This document shows positions 34,413 through 42,006 of a DNA stretch of 64,000 nucleotides, one piece after another (positions within the stretch are counted from its first letter, which is position 1; every line of letters starts with the position of its first letter). The stretch is from Leifsonia shinshuensis (GTDB lineage Bacteria; Actinomycetota; Actinomycetes; Actinomycetales; Microbacteriaceae): the NCBI RefSeq assembly GCF_014217625.1, contig NZ_CP043641.1:2914001-2978000 (forward strand), written 5' to 3'. A program made the position numbers and the translations under genes. The notes under the pieces are model-generated. The model saw only the letters and a program-made list of their open reading frames with translations. It was not told where the DNA came from and did no database searches.

Positions 34413-34763
34413 ATGGCACGCACACCCCAGCCCCGCCTGGGATACCGATGGCACCTGCGACGGCTGATGGCCGCCCAGGAGATGTTCGCCACCACGACAC
34501 TGGTTCCGCTGCTCGCCGAGCGCGGCATCGTCCTGTCTGAAGCGCAGGTATATCGGCTCGTCACCGGCACCCCCGAGCGGTTGAGCCTGCGCACTCTGAC
34601 CGCGCTCTGCGACATCCTCGGCTGCACCCCGAACGACCTCATCGAGCCCGTCGCCGAGACCGCAGCCGTCAAAGCTACCGGCACCACCGGGAAACCCACT
34701 GCCGTCTCGGCCACGGCGAAGACCCGCACCCCGCGGCGCGCGGATATCACCCGCAGCAAGTGA
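34413..34763 (+). CDS. Small Cro/C1-type HTH protein of the element
   Basis: This 116-residue protein has an HTH_26-like fold: RWHLRRLMAAQEMFATTTLVPLLAERG, then LSEAQVYRLVTGTPERLSLRTLTALCDILGCTPNDLI, and a basic Thr/Ala tail. GAGGAGG precedes the ATG. It may regulate the element or act as a directionality factor for the recombinase. The stop overlaps the next GTG by 4 bp, so its dose is linked to that of the third protein. Confidence 0.85.
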   Translation: MARTPQPRLGYRWHLRRLMAAQEMFATTTLVPLLAERGIVLSEAQVYRLVTGTPERLSLRTLTALCDILGCTPNDLIEPVAETAAVKATGTTGKPTAVSATAKTRTPRRADITRSK

Positions 34764-36157
34764 CGGGACAAACCTGTCAGCTCTGCGACCGCGCCGCGAT
34801 GCCCGGCCGTGGGCTCTGCTCGCGTTGCAGCAAGGGCGTCGGTCGAGTGCGCGGCGACTGCTCCCGCTGCGAGAAACCGGATCGGCTGCTCGACTTCGAG
34901 GGCCGCTGCCGATGGTGTCGTGAACGAGCCAGGAAACACTGCCAGGACTGCAGCCGCAGTGACGTCCTCCTCGTCGGCATCGACGGGAACCGTGTCTGCA
35001 ATCCCTGCGCGCTGCGGCGGCACCTTGACCGCGTGCTCACCGGAGACGGCGTGCTCGCCCCGCTGCACGCGTCGGTCCTCGCCGCGGAACCCCTCACGAC
35101 CCGCCGCTGGCTGACCCGCACCCGCGACCTGCTGCGCGACCTCGACACCGGCCGCATCCCGCTCAGCCACGACACCCTCGACCGGTTCCCGCAACGCCGA
35201 GCAGCCGAGCATCTGCGCGCGCTGCTGATCGCCGCTGGGCTCCTCGAGCCGGACCCTCATCGAAGCCTGCGCCGCCTCGAAGCCCGCGTCCTGGATCTGA
35301 CCGCACCGCTGGATCACGAGCACCGGCAGCTCGCGACGCGCTGGCTCAACTGGAAAGTCCTGCCACGGCTGCGGACTCTGGACGAGCAACAGCGCGTCGA
35401 CATCAGCGCGCGCAACGCTACCCGCCAGATCGAACAGGTCGTCGCCTTCCTCGCTGGACTGCAAGACGTCGACCGGCATCTGGACGAGGCAACCCAGCAC
35501 GATATCGATTCGTGGTTCGCGGGCCCCGGCGCCATCCGACACGTCGTCCGCCCGTTCCTCACCTGGGCACGCCAGAACCGTCAGCTGCCCCGAGAGATCG
35601 AGCTCCCGCCCACCTACGTCGGACAGCCCGTCACCCCGATGGACACCGAACAGCGTTGGCAGATCGCCCGGCGACTGATCACCGACGACACCCTCGATCC
35701 CGCCGACCGGATCGCCGCCGCGCTCATCGTGCTCTACGCGCAACCGGTGAACCGGGTCGTTGCGCTCACGACCGACGACGTGACCGTCACCGAGACCGGC
35801 ACGAACCTCGCCCTCGGCACTGACGCGCTCGAACTGCCCGAGCCGTTCGCGACCGTGATCCGCCAACTCCCGGTCCGCCGCCGCGCCGGCACGGCCGAGC
35901 AGCTCCCGACCCGATGGCTGTTCCCCGGAAACCACGCCGGCACCCACATCACCCAGAACGCTCTAGCGAACCGGCTGCGCCGAACACTCGACATCCAGCC
36001 GAGGCAACTGCGCCTGGCCGCAGCCGAGCAGCTCACCCGAGAGATCCCGCCCGCGATGCTCGCCAGCATCCTCGGACTGCGCCCACTCACCATCGTCCGC
36101 ATCAGCGCGAACGCTGGCGGCTCGTGGGCGAACTACGCCGCCGACCGGCAGACCTGA
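34760..36157 (+). CDS. Three zinc knuckles fused to a degenerate recombinase-like domain
   Basis: This is a 465-residue protein. The first 85 residues contain six CxxC pairs (Cys6/9, 20/23, 34/37, 50/53, 61/64, 80/83), enough for three zinc sites. The middle is helical and Arg-rich. The C-terminal 170 residues resemble a tyrosine recombinase catalytic domain (LIVLYAQPVNRVVALTTDDV, then ITQNALANRLRRTL). However, the HxxR His is Arg415, the second His is Leu440, and no Tyr occupies the nucleophile position. It is therefore probably a non-catalytic DNA-binding partner that helps the active recombinase choose or pair ends. The GTG start overlaps the HTH gene. Confidence 0.75.
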   Translation: MTGQTCQLCDRAAMPGRGLCSRCSKGVGRVRGDCSRCEKPDRLLDFEGRCRWCRERARKHCQDCSRSDVLLVGIDGNRVCNPCALRRHLDRVLTGDGVLAPLHASVLAAEPLTTRRWLTRTRDLLRDLDTGRIPLSHDTLDRFPQRRAAEHLRALLIAAGLLEPDPHRSLRRLEARVLDLTAPLDHEHRQLATRWLNWKVLPRLRTLDEQQRVDISARNATRQIEQVVAFLAGLQDVDRHLDEATQHDIDSWFAGPGAIRHVVRPFLTWARQNRQLPREIELPPTYVGQPVTPMDTEQRWQIARRLITDDTLDPADRIAAALIVLYAQPVNRVVALTTDDVTVTETGTNLALGTDALELPEPFATVIRQLPVRRRAGTAEQLPTRWLFPGNHAGTHITQNALANRLRRTLDIQPRQLRLAAAEQLTREIPPAMLASILGLRPLTIVRISANAGGSWANYAADRQT

Positions 36158-36165
36158 CAGCGAGT

Positions 36166-36180
36166 ATTCACGGGGTTCGA
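36166..36180 (+). repeat. Right subterminal direct repeat within an inverted repeat
   Basis: ATTCACGGGGTTCGA lies 19 bp inside the right end, in the same orientation as the left copy. It is enclosed by the perfect inverted arms GTATTC (36164-36169) and GAATAC (36179-36184). Confidence 0.6.
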
Positions 36181-36199
36181 ATACGCCAACCCTGCCAGT

Positions 36200-36928
36200 C
36201 ATGCTGCGCCGGATCATCGGCAGCGTCACGAGGAAGAACCGCTTCACCCCGTTGGCGCCGTCGACCTCCGCCGCCTCGGTGATCTCCGGCGGGACCTCCT
36301 GCAGCGCGGCCGAGTAGACCAGCATCGAGAAGGCCGCGCCGCGCCAGGTGTTGGCGAGGATGACCGACAGCATCGGGAAGGCGAACAGCCACGACGGCCC
36401 GGTGATCCCGAACGCCGCGAGGATCGCGTTGAGCGTGCCGTGCTGGCTGAAGAACGCGTACGACGCGAACGCCGCCACGATCTCCGGCAGCACCCACGCG
36501 CCGACCACGAAGGTCGAGACCAGGGCGCCGACCCAGCGGCTGCCGCTGCGCATCAGCAGGGCGAGCACCATGCCCACGATGTTCTGGCCGATGACCGCCG
36601 AGCCGATCAGGAACACCAGCGTCAGCCAGACCGAGACCGGGAAGTCCGGGCTCTTGAACAGGTCGATGTAGTTCTGGAGGCCCACCCACTGCGCCGACGC
36701 GGCCGAGGAGCCGGTGAGCGACATGTTCGTGAAGGAGCCGTAGAACGAGGACAGGATCGGCCCGACCAGGAAGACGACCAGCAGGCCGATCGCCGGGATC
36801 AGGGGGACGGCCCGGGCGACGGAGCGCCGGGCGTGTGCGCGCGAACGTGTCTTCGGCCCGCGCGGCGGCCGGACCGGGGTGGTCCGGCCGCGCGCGTCGG
36901 AGCCGACGGCATCCAGAGTGGAGGTCAC
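36200..36928 (-). pseudogene. 5' fragment of the disrupted sugar ABC permease (MalF type)
   Basis: The first 243 codons of a permease: basic cytoplasmic leader, helices 1-4 and the EAA loop EAAEVDGANGVKRFFLVTLP, ending at MIRRSM where the element begins. Translation would continue into the element for about 80 foreign residues, from TGRVGVFEPREYS onward. The GTG start follows the solute-binding protein stop by one base. In intact relatives a membrane segment and the TGGGP motif follow directly; here these lie 3.1 kb away. The protein is almost certainly non-functional unless the element excises. Confidence 0.88.
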
Positions 36929-36929
36929 G

Positions 36930-38282
36930 TTACTTGGACTCCGTCTTGTCCTTGCCGACGATGCCCACGACCGACTCGTCGTAGGTCTTGGCGGCCTGGG
37001 CCGGAGTGGCCTGCCCGGTCATCACCGACTCCATCGCCACCTGGATGCCGTTGGAGATCTTCGGGTAGTCCGGGGTCGCCGGGCGGAACTTGGTGACCGC
37101 GACCAGCGAGGAGAAGAACTCCGACGTCGGGTTCGACGTCTTGTACTTCTCGTCGTTCGCGACATCCTTGCGCACCGGGATGCCGGCCGTGTTGATGTTG
37201 TACTCGAGCGAGCGCTGCTTGTCGGTCACGAAGGTGATGAACTTCCACGCCGTGTCCTTGGCCGAGCTCTTCGAGCCCATCGAGAACGTCCAGCCGCCGG
37301 AGAGGCTGATCGAGCCCGGTGCGGCGCCGTTCTGCGTCGGCATCTTCGCGGTGCCCATCACCTTGTCCCAGTCGGCCCACGGGGTGGCGCCGGTCGGCAG
37401 CCACGCGTTGGAAGCCCAGGATCCGTCGAGGTTGATCGCGAGCTTGCCCTGCGGCACGAGCTCGTTGTTGACGGTGTTCTGGTAGTTGGTGTCGCTGGTG
37501 ATCTCGGGGCTCGGGCCGAGGCCGCCCTGGTAGACCTCCTTGATCACGTCGAGCGAGTCGGTGAACGCTTTCGACCCGGTGATCCACTTGGAGTTCGAGT
37601 CGTCGTACAGGCCTTTCGCGCTCGCGCCGTACATCAGCATCTCGAAGCCCTGCATCGAGCTCGCCTCGCCCGCGGCCTTGCCGGAGAAGATGTTGAGCGG
37701 GATGACCCCGGGATCGGCGGCCTTGATCTTCTTGGCCGCGCTGATCACGTCGTCCCAGGTCTTCGGCTGCCACGGAGTGGGGATGCCGGCTTTCGCGAAG
37801 ATCTGCTTGTTGTACCAGAGCCCGCGGGTGTCGGTCCCGGTGGGGATGCCGTACACCTTGCCGTCGTCGCCCTTGCCGGCGTCCTTGGCGTTGTCGAAGA
37901 AGTTGGACCAGTCCGACCACTTGGAGACGTACGAGTCGAGCGGCGCGAGGTAGCCGGCCTGGGCGTCCGCGCGGATGAGGAAGGTGTCCTCGCTCATGAC
38001 GTCGGGCGCGGTGGTGGCGGCCCGGTTCATCAGCGCGAGCTTGGTGTAGTAGTCGTTCTCGGCGGCCTTGATCGGGACCAGCGTGACCTTGGTGCCGGGG
38101 TTGGCCTTCTCGAAGTCGGTCTTGGCCTTGTTCATGAAGTTGGCCATGATGTCCGACCCGAAATCCTGGAAGGCGACCTTGATGGTCTTGCCGTCACCAC
38201 CCCCGGACGACGACGAACAGCCCGCCAGTGCGACGAGCGCGGCGGCGGCGACTGCTGCGACCACTACCCTGCTTCGCTTCAT
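36930..38282 (-). CDS. Sugar ABC transporter solute-binding lipoprotein
   Basis: This 450-residue lipoprotein has the signal peptide and lipobox LVALAGC, then an extracytoplasmic family 1 fold (SBP_bac_1) with GIPTGTDTRGLWYNKQIFAKAGI. AAAGGAGC precedes the ATG. It is the first gene of the operon with two permeases and GH38 mannosidase, so it probably binds alpha-mannosides. No ATPase gene is present; a shared MsmK-type ATPase elsewhere is likely. Confidence 0.92.
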   Translation of the reverse strand: MKRSRVVVAAVAAAALVALAGCSSSSGGGDGKTIKVAFQDFGSDIMANFMNKAKTDFEKANPGTKVTLVPIKAAENDYYTKLALMNRAATTAPDVMSEDTFLIRADAQAGYLAPLDSYVSKWSDWSNFFDNAKDAGKGDDGKVYGIPTGTDTRGLWYNKQIFAKAGIPTPWQPKTWDDVISAAKKIKAADPGVIPLNIFSGKAAGEASSMQGFEMLMYGASAKGLYDDSNSKWITGSKAFTDSLDVIKEVYQGGLGPSPEITSDTNYQNTVNNELVPQGKLAINLDGSWASNAWLPTGATPWADWDKVMGTAKMPTQNGAAPGSISLSGGWTFSMGSKSSAKDTAWKFITFVTDKQRSLEYNINTAGIPVRKDVANDEKYKTSNPTSEFFSSLVAVTKFRPATPDYPKISNGIQVAMESVMTGQATPAQAAKTYDESVVGIVGKDKTESK

Positions 38283-38337
38283 CGATGCTCCTTTGCATTG
38301 GGGTCCTCCGGCTCCCATGCCGCGGACTCTTCGTAAT

Positions 38338-38360
38338 TTATAAATCAAATTGATTTATAA
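38338..38360. promoter_or_regulatory. Perfect 23-bp AT-rich palindrome, probable ROK operator
   Basis: Two 11-bp arms, TTATAAATCAA and TTGATTTATAA, flank a single A. It lies 55 bp upstream of the solute-binding protein start in one of the most AT-rich spots of the window. ROK repressors of the NagC/XylR type bind AT-rich palindromes, and a ROK gene lies about 1 kb away in the same orientation. Confidence 0.75.
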
Positions 38361-38504
38361 GTAAAGAGTGCGCGGGAAATCGAGGGTCTGCCCTCGGGTG
38401 GGGGGTGTTGCTCGCGCACCGAATTGCCCCGGAGTCAGCCGAGTACAGGCGCGATCGCGGCGGCCCGCTGGTGGCCGACATCGGCGGCGGGAGTAGAAGC
38501 GGAT

Positions 38505-38537
38505 CGGCCCCGGCCCGCTTCTCGCAGGTCGGGGCCG
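38505..38537 (-). terminator. Hairpin after the 32-residue peptide gene
   Basis: CGGCCCCG and CGGGGCCG form an 8-bp stem with a 17-nt loop, 16 bp beyond the stop of the small membrane peptide on the minus strand. Confidence 0.5.
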
Positions 38538-38553
38538 AGGTGTTACCCGATGT

Positions 38554-38652
38554 CTACTTCTGACTCAGGCGTCGAAGCCAGATCGCTGCGAACGCGATCA
38601 CGCCGATGGTCAGCGCGATGCCGATCGCTACGAAAGTGTTCCAGAGGATCAC
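38554..38652 (-). CDS. 32-residue single-span membrane peptide
   Basis: A GTG-initiated frame starts 12 bp after the stop of the secreted 220-residue protein. It encodes VILWNTFVAIG, a long hydrophobic helix and the basic end IWLRRLSQK. The topology (hydrophobic span, positive inside at the C-terminus) and the close spacing suggest co-expression with the secreted protein. The weak ribosome-binding site lowers confidence. Confidence 0.45.
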   Translation of the reverse strand: MILWNTFVAIGIALTIGVIAFAAIWLRRLSQK

Positions 38653-38664
38653 GGGCGGCTCATC

Positions 38665-39327
38665 TCAATAGTCGTTCCAGCTGACGCGGGCAGACCCACC
38701 GCTGACGGTGAGCTGTAGCCAGAAGACGGTGCTGTAGGGAAGCACGCACATCTGCGTCGCGATGTTCAGCCGCGCCATATTGCCAGCCGGTCTGCTGAGG
38801 CTCGGGGATGCGCCGCAGGCGCCAACGATGGTGTACTCAGGCCCGTACGCATTGGTCACTTGGTTCGTGCCGAGGTTGTACGAAGCGCGGAATGCCATGG
38901 AAACCACACCGACCCAGGTGTCGATCTTGCAGTTGCTGTAGACCTTCCCACTCACGCTGCAGCCGCCAATACCCCGAGCGCGGTCCGACGCAGTGGGATC
39001 GGGCGTCTCCATCCGGGTGACGGCGATCGACCCGTCAGCGTACGTGCCGACCGTGTAGGCCCCGTCCGTTCCCGTGAAGCTCCGGGTCGACACCGGCTGC
39101 TTCGAACTCGACATCGAGTCCCACACGCCTCCGGCACGATATTCGGCGAGAAGCCGATCCTGGGTGGGCCCATCCGCGCCGTATTGAGCGAGGAAACCGC
39201 GTATCGGCGCGGTTCCGTCGTCGGGAGCGGCCTGGGCCGGCGCTCCAGATGCCAGGGCGAGCGCCGCGGCGGTGAGCAGCACAGCGAGCACACTCCTCGC
39301 ATGTCCGCGGTTGATTCTGGTGATCAC
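38665..39327 (-). CDS. Secreted protein of unknown function
   Basis: This 220-residue protein has a clear signal peptide (SVLAVLLTAAALALASGAPAQA). The mature domain has four cysteines (CSVSGKVYSNC, GACGAS and TQMCVLP) that could form two disulphides, and a Trp/Tyr-rich C-terminal strand pattern. The start is a GTG with GGAG upstream. I do not recognise a family. It is followed by a small membrane peptide, possibly a partner. Confidence 0.7.
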   Translation of the reverse strand: MITRINRGHARSVLAVLLTAAALALASGAPAQAAPDDGTAPIRGFLAQYGADGPTQDRLLAEYRAGGVWDSMSSSKQPVSTRSFTGTDGAYTVGTYADGSIAVTRMETPDPTASDRARGIGGCSVSGKVYSNCKIDTWVGVVSMAFRASYNLGTNQVTNAYGPEYTIVGACGASPSLSRPAGNMARLNIATQMCVLPYSTVFWLQLTVSGGSARVSWNDY

Positions 39328-39410
39328 GGTGTCATCTCCAATCGAGCGACAGCCATTGTCGCCCTGAGATTTTGCACCTTACCACTAGTACAATCGGCAC
39401 GAAGAGCAAT

Positions 39411-40658
39411 TCACCCTCGCCCCACCCGCGGCGAGAACGTCTCATCCAGCACCAGGCACGCCGCCCCCACCGCCGCGACATCCTCCCCCACCGCGCTGCC
39501 CTCCAGCAGCACCGGATGCGTGAGGATCCCCATGTCGATCTCCGCGAGCCGGTCGGACAACTGGGCCAAGTAGCGCCGCTCGACGCGCGACCACGATGGG
39601 CCGCCGAAGACGACGCGGTCCAGGTCGAGCAGTGCCGTGAGGTTGGACAGGTAGAAGGCCGTGCCGCGGATGGAGCGGTCGATGATCGCGGCGGACCGCT
39701 CGTCGCCGGCGTCGGCGGCCTCCGTCAGCCGGGTGAACAGGGCGTCGACGGTCTCCACGTCGAGGTCCAGGTCCACGCCGTCGACGACGGAGACGCCCGC
39801 CGGCGCGGGCAGCACGCCCGACCACAAGCCCTGCATGACCAGGCGGTTCGGCCGGACCGACTCGCCCCAGCAGCCGCGGCGGCCGCATGCGCACAGCGCT
39901 CCGCCCGGGTCCACCAGCACGTGGCCGGCGTCGCCCGCGTTGTCGGTCGATCCGGTGTAGACCTCCCCGCCGAGCACGAGGCCGATTCCGGCGCCCGTGC
40001 CGTAGTAGATGAACGCGTAGTCCTTGCTCGCGCCGGCAGGGTCGCGCCAGCGTTCGGCGACCGCCGCGCTGATCACGTCCTTCGCGACGAGGGACGGGAG
40101 GCCGGTCGCCGCGGTCAGCTCGTCGCGGAGGTGGAAGTCGTTCCAGCCCGGGATGAGCGGCGGACGCACGACGACGCCGGTGTCCGCGTCGATCGGGCCG
40201 GGGGCGGCGACACCGACACCGATCACCCGCGACGCGTCGACGCCCGGCGTCGCGATCAGCGAGCGGATGGCGTCGAGGATCACGGCCAGCGTCTCCTTCG
40301 CGTCGCCGTCGAGGGGCGCGGGCCGGCGCAGGTGCTCGACCACCTCGCCCTCCAGGTCGAGCAGCACGCAGGTGATGACGGTGGGGTCCAGGTGCACGCC
40401 GACCGCGTACGCGCCGGCGGGGTCGAGGCGCAGCAGCGTGCGCGGCTTGCCGGGGCTGCCCTCGCTCTGCTTGCCGGCCTCCCGGATGAGGCCCTGACCG
40501 AGGAGGCGGCGGGTCACGTTCGTCACGGTCTGGGCGGAGAGCCCGGTCACGGAGGCGAGCTCCACGCGGCTGAGACCGCCCCCCGAGCGCCGCACGGCGT
40601 CCAGCACCACGGTCTCGTTGAACGCGGCGATCGCCGGGAGGTTCGCTCCCTTGGGCAC
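39411..40658 (-). CDS. ROK-family transcriptional repressor
   Basis: This 415-residue regulator has an N-terminal winged HTH (SRVELASVTGLSAQTVTNVTRRLLGQGL), then the ROK sugar-binding domain with ALCACGRRGCWGE as the zinc CxCGxxGCxE motif preceded by GDAGHVLVDP. I chose the GTG of VPKGANLPAI since AGGAGG lies 5 bases upstream; an upstream GTG is possible. It probably represses the mannoside operon through the 23-bp palindrome. Confidence 0.88.
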   Translation of the reverse strand: MPKGANLPAIAAFNETVVLDAVRRSGGGLSRVELASVTGLSAQTVTNVTRRLLGQGLIREAGKQSEGSPGKPRTLLRLDPAGAYAVGVHLDPTVITCVLLDLEGEVVEHLRRPAPLDGDAKETLAVILDAIRSLIATPGVDASRVIGVGVAAPGPIDADTGVVVRPPLIPGWNDFHLRDELTAATGLPSLVAKDVISAAVAERWRDPAGASKDYAFIYYGTGAGIGLVLGGEVYTGSTDNAGDAGHVLVDPGGALCACGRRGCWGESVRPNRLVMQGLWSGVLPAPAGVSVVDGVDLDLDVETVDALFTRLTEAADAGDERSAAIIDRSIRGTAFYLSNLTALLDLDRVVFGGPSWSRVERRYLAQLSDRLAEIDMGILTHPVLLEGSAVGEDVAAVGAACLVLDETFSPRVGRG

Positions 40659-40774
40659 GGCTTCCTCCTCCACGCTCGGGTCGGGAACCCGGCGTCCCTC
40701 GTAATATACCCACGCACATACAGGTTTCCGGTTCTGTACATCTGTACCCCAGCCCGCGCCCAGCCTGGTGGGGC

Positions 40775-41974
40775 ATGGTGAGAGCCGTGGAGATCGTGGT
40801 CGACGTCGTGCTGCTCGTGCTCGCCGTCCTCGCGATGGCGGCGGGCTGGAGCAATGGCGCGATCCGTGCCGCCGGCGCGCTGATCGGCCTCGGCGTCGGG
40901 CTCTCGCTCGGCCTCCTCCTGGCGCCGATGGTGGTGAACTGGATGGCCGCCTCCGGGCTGACCGGCGTCAGCCAGCGCTCGATCGTGGCCGCGATCGTCC
41001 TGCTCGTCTGCGCCGGCGTCGTCTACGCTCTGGCGACCACCGCGGCGTCGCTGATCGGCAAGGTGCTCCGGCACGGGCCGATCAAGTGGGTGGACTCGCT
41101 GGTCGGGGCGGTCCTCGGCTTCGTCACCTGGGCCGTCGTCGTCTGGCTCGTGGCCGGCTTCGCGATGGCGACCAGCCTCGCGACCGTGGTGCAGGCCGCG
41201 AACTCGTCGCAGGTCGTCTCCACCCTGAACAGCATCGCGCCGGTCCCGTCCTCGACCGTGCTCGGGGCTGTGGACGACGCCCTCGCCGGCGCCGGCCTCC
41301 CGAAGGTCTTCGAGGGCGGCGAGTCGATCAAGACCATCGGCGCGCCCGACCCGAACGTCCCCGCGGCCGTCGCCAAATCGCAGGAGTCCACCGTGACCGT
41401 GCTGGCGTCCAAGCCGGCCTGCGGCGTGGACTCCGAGGGCAGCGGCTGGGTGGTCCAGCAGGGCCGCGTCGTCACCAACGCACACGTCGTCGCCGGCGCC
41501 TCCTCCGTCGTGGTGCGCGAGTCCGGCGGCACGACGGTCGACCGGGCGACGCTCGTGGCCTTCGACCCGGAGCGCGACCTCGCCGTGCTCGACGTGACCG
41601 ACCTCCGGGCGCCCGCCCTGCGCCTCGGGCAGAACCTGGGCGCGGGCGATCAGGCCTACGCCGCAGGCTATCCGGGCGACGGGCCGTTCACGATCAGCCC
41701 GCAGCGCGTCCGCGACCAGCTCACCGCGCGCGGCACCGACATCTACCAGAGCGGTGCGGTCGAGCGGCAGATCTACTCGCTGCGCGGCACGATCCGCCCC
41801 GGCAACTCCGGTGGCCCGCTGCTCGACCCGGCGGGCGACGTGGTCGGCGTCGTGTTCGCCCGCTCCACCATCGACCCGCAGACCGGCTACGCGCTGACGC
41901 TGGACGAGCTCCGCCCGGTGCTCGGCTCGGTCGGCTCGGCGCCGATCAGCTCGGGAGCCTGCTCCGCGGGCTGA
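40775..41974 (+). CDS. MarP-like CvpA-domain membrane serine protease
   Basis: This 399-residue protein has four N-terminal membrane helices of the CvpA type, a linker, and a periplasmic trypsin-like domain. The triad is His in VVTNAHVVAG, Asp in ERDLAVLD and Ser in RPGNSGGPLL. This is the architecture of mycobacterial MarP (Rv3671c), which supports acid and oxidative stress survival. Cys in KPACGVDS and in the last residues (GACSAG) may form a disulphide. Confidence 0.9.
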   Translation: MVRAVEIVVDVVLLVLAVLAMAAGWSNGAIRAAGALIGLGVGLSLGLLLAPMVVNWMAASGLTGVSQRSIVAAIVLLVCAGVVYALATTAASLIGKVLRHGPIKWVDSLVGAVLGFVTWAVVVWLVAGFAMATSLATVVQAANSSQVVSTLNSIAPVPSSTVLGAVDDALAGAGLPKVFEGGESIKTIGAPDPNVPAAVAKSQESTVTVLASKPACGVDSEGSGWVVQQGRVVTNAHVVAGASSVVVRESGGTTVDRATLVAFDPERDLAVLDVTDLRAPALRLGQNLGAGDQAYAAGYPGDGPFTISPQRVRDQLTARGTDIYQSGAVERQIYSLRGTIRPGNSGGPLLDPAGDVVGVVFARSTIDPQTGYALTLDELRPVLGSVGSAPISSGACSAG

Positions 41975-42006
41975 CGACGGCCACCCTCCCGTGGTTGGCT
42001 TGAGCC

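Larger units (their letters stand above)
33089..36199 (+). mobile_element. 3.1-kb tyrosine-recombinase element inserted in an ABC permease gene
   Basis: The 3,111-bp segment separates two fragments of one permease gene. Taking out exactly this stretch joins 243 and 78 codons into one open 321-residue permease. It carries three tightly packed plus-strand genes: tyrosine recombinase, HTH protein, and zinc-knuckle/degenerate recombinase. The ends show only weak inverted similarity (CTGGGG..TTG against CTGGCAGGGTTG). I find no target-site duplication, as expected for tyrosine-recombinase transposons of the Tn554/RIT kind. Subterminal direct repeats occur at 33115 and 36166. The exact boundary could shift by about 3 bp. 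The trio does not match the classic three-recombinase RIT plan. Confidence 0.85.

Noticed and set aside
36171..36196. GGGGTTCGAAT..CTGCCA, resembling the T-arm and 3' end of a tRNA
   Set aside because: No acceptor, D-arm or anticodon arm can be built around it; it is part of the element end.
33089..36199. Insertion sequence with DDE transposase, or integron
   Set aside because: The only complete recombinase is of the tyrosine type, there is no attC-like array, and no DDE motif is present.
33080..36210. Target-site duplication at the element borders
   Set aside because: Left flank GAGAA and right flank CATGC do not match, and no short direct repeat directly abuts both ends.
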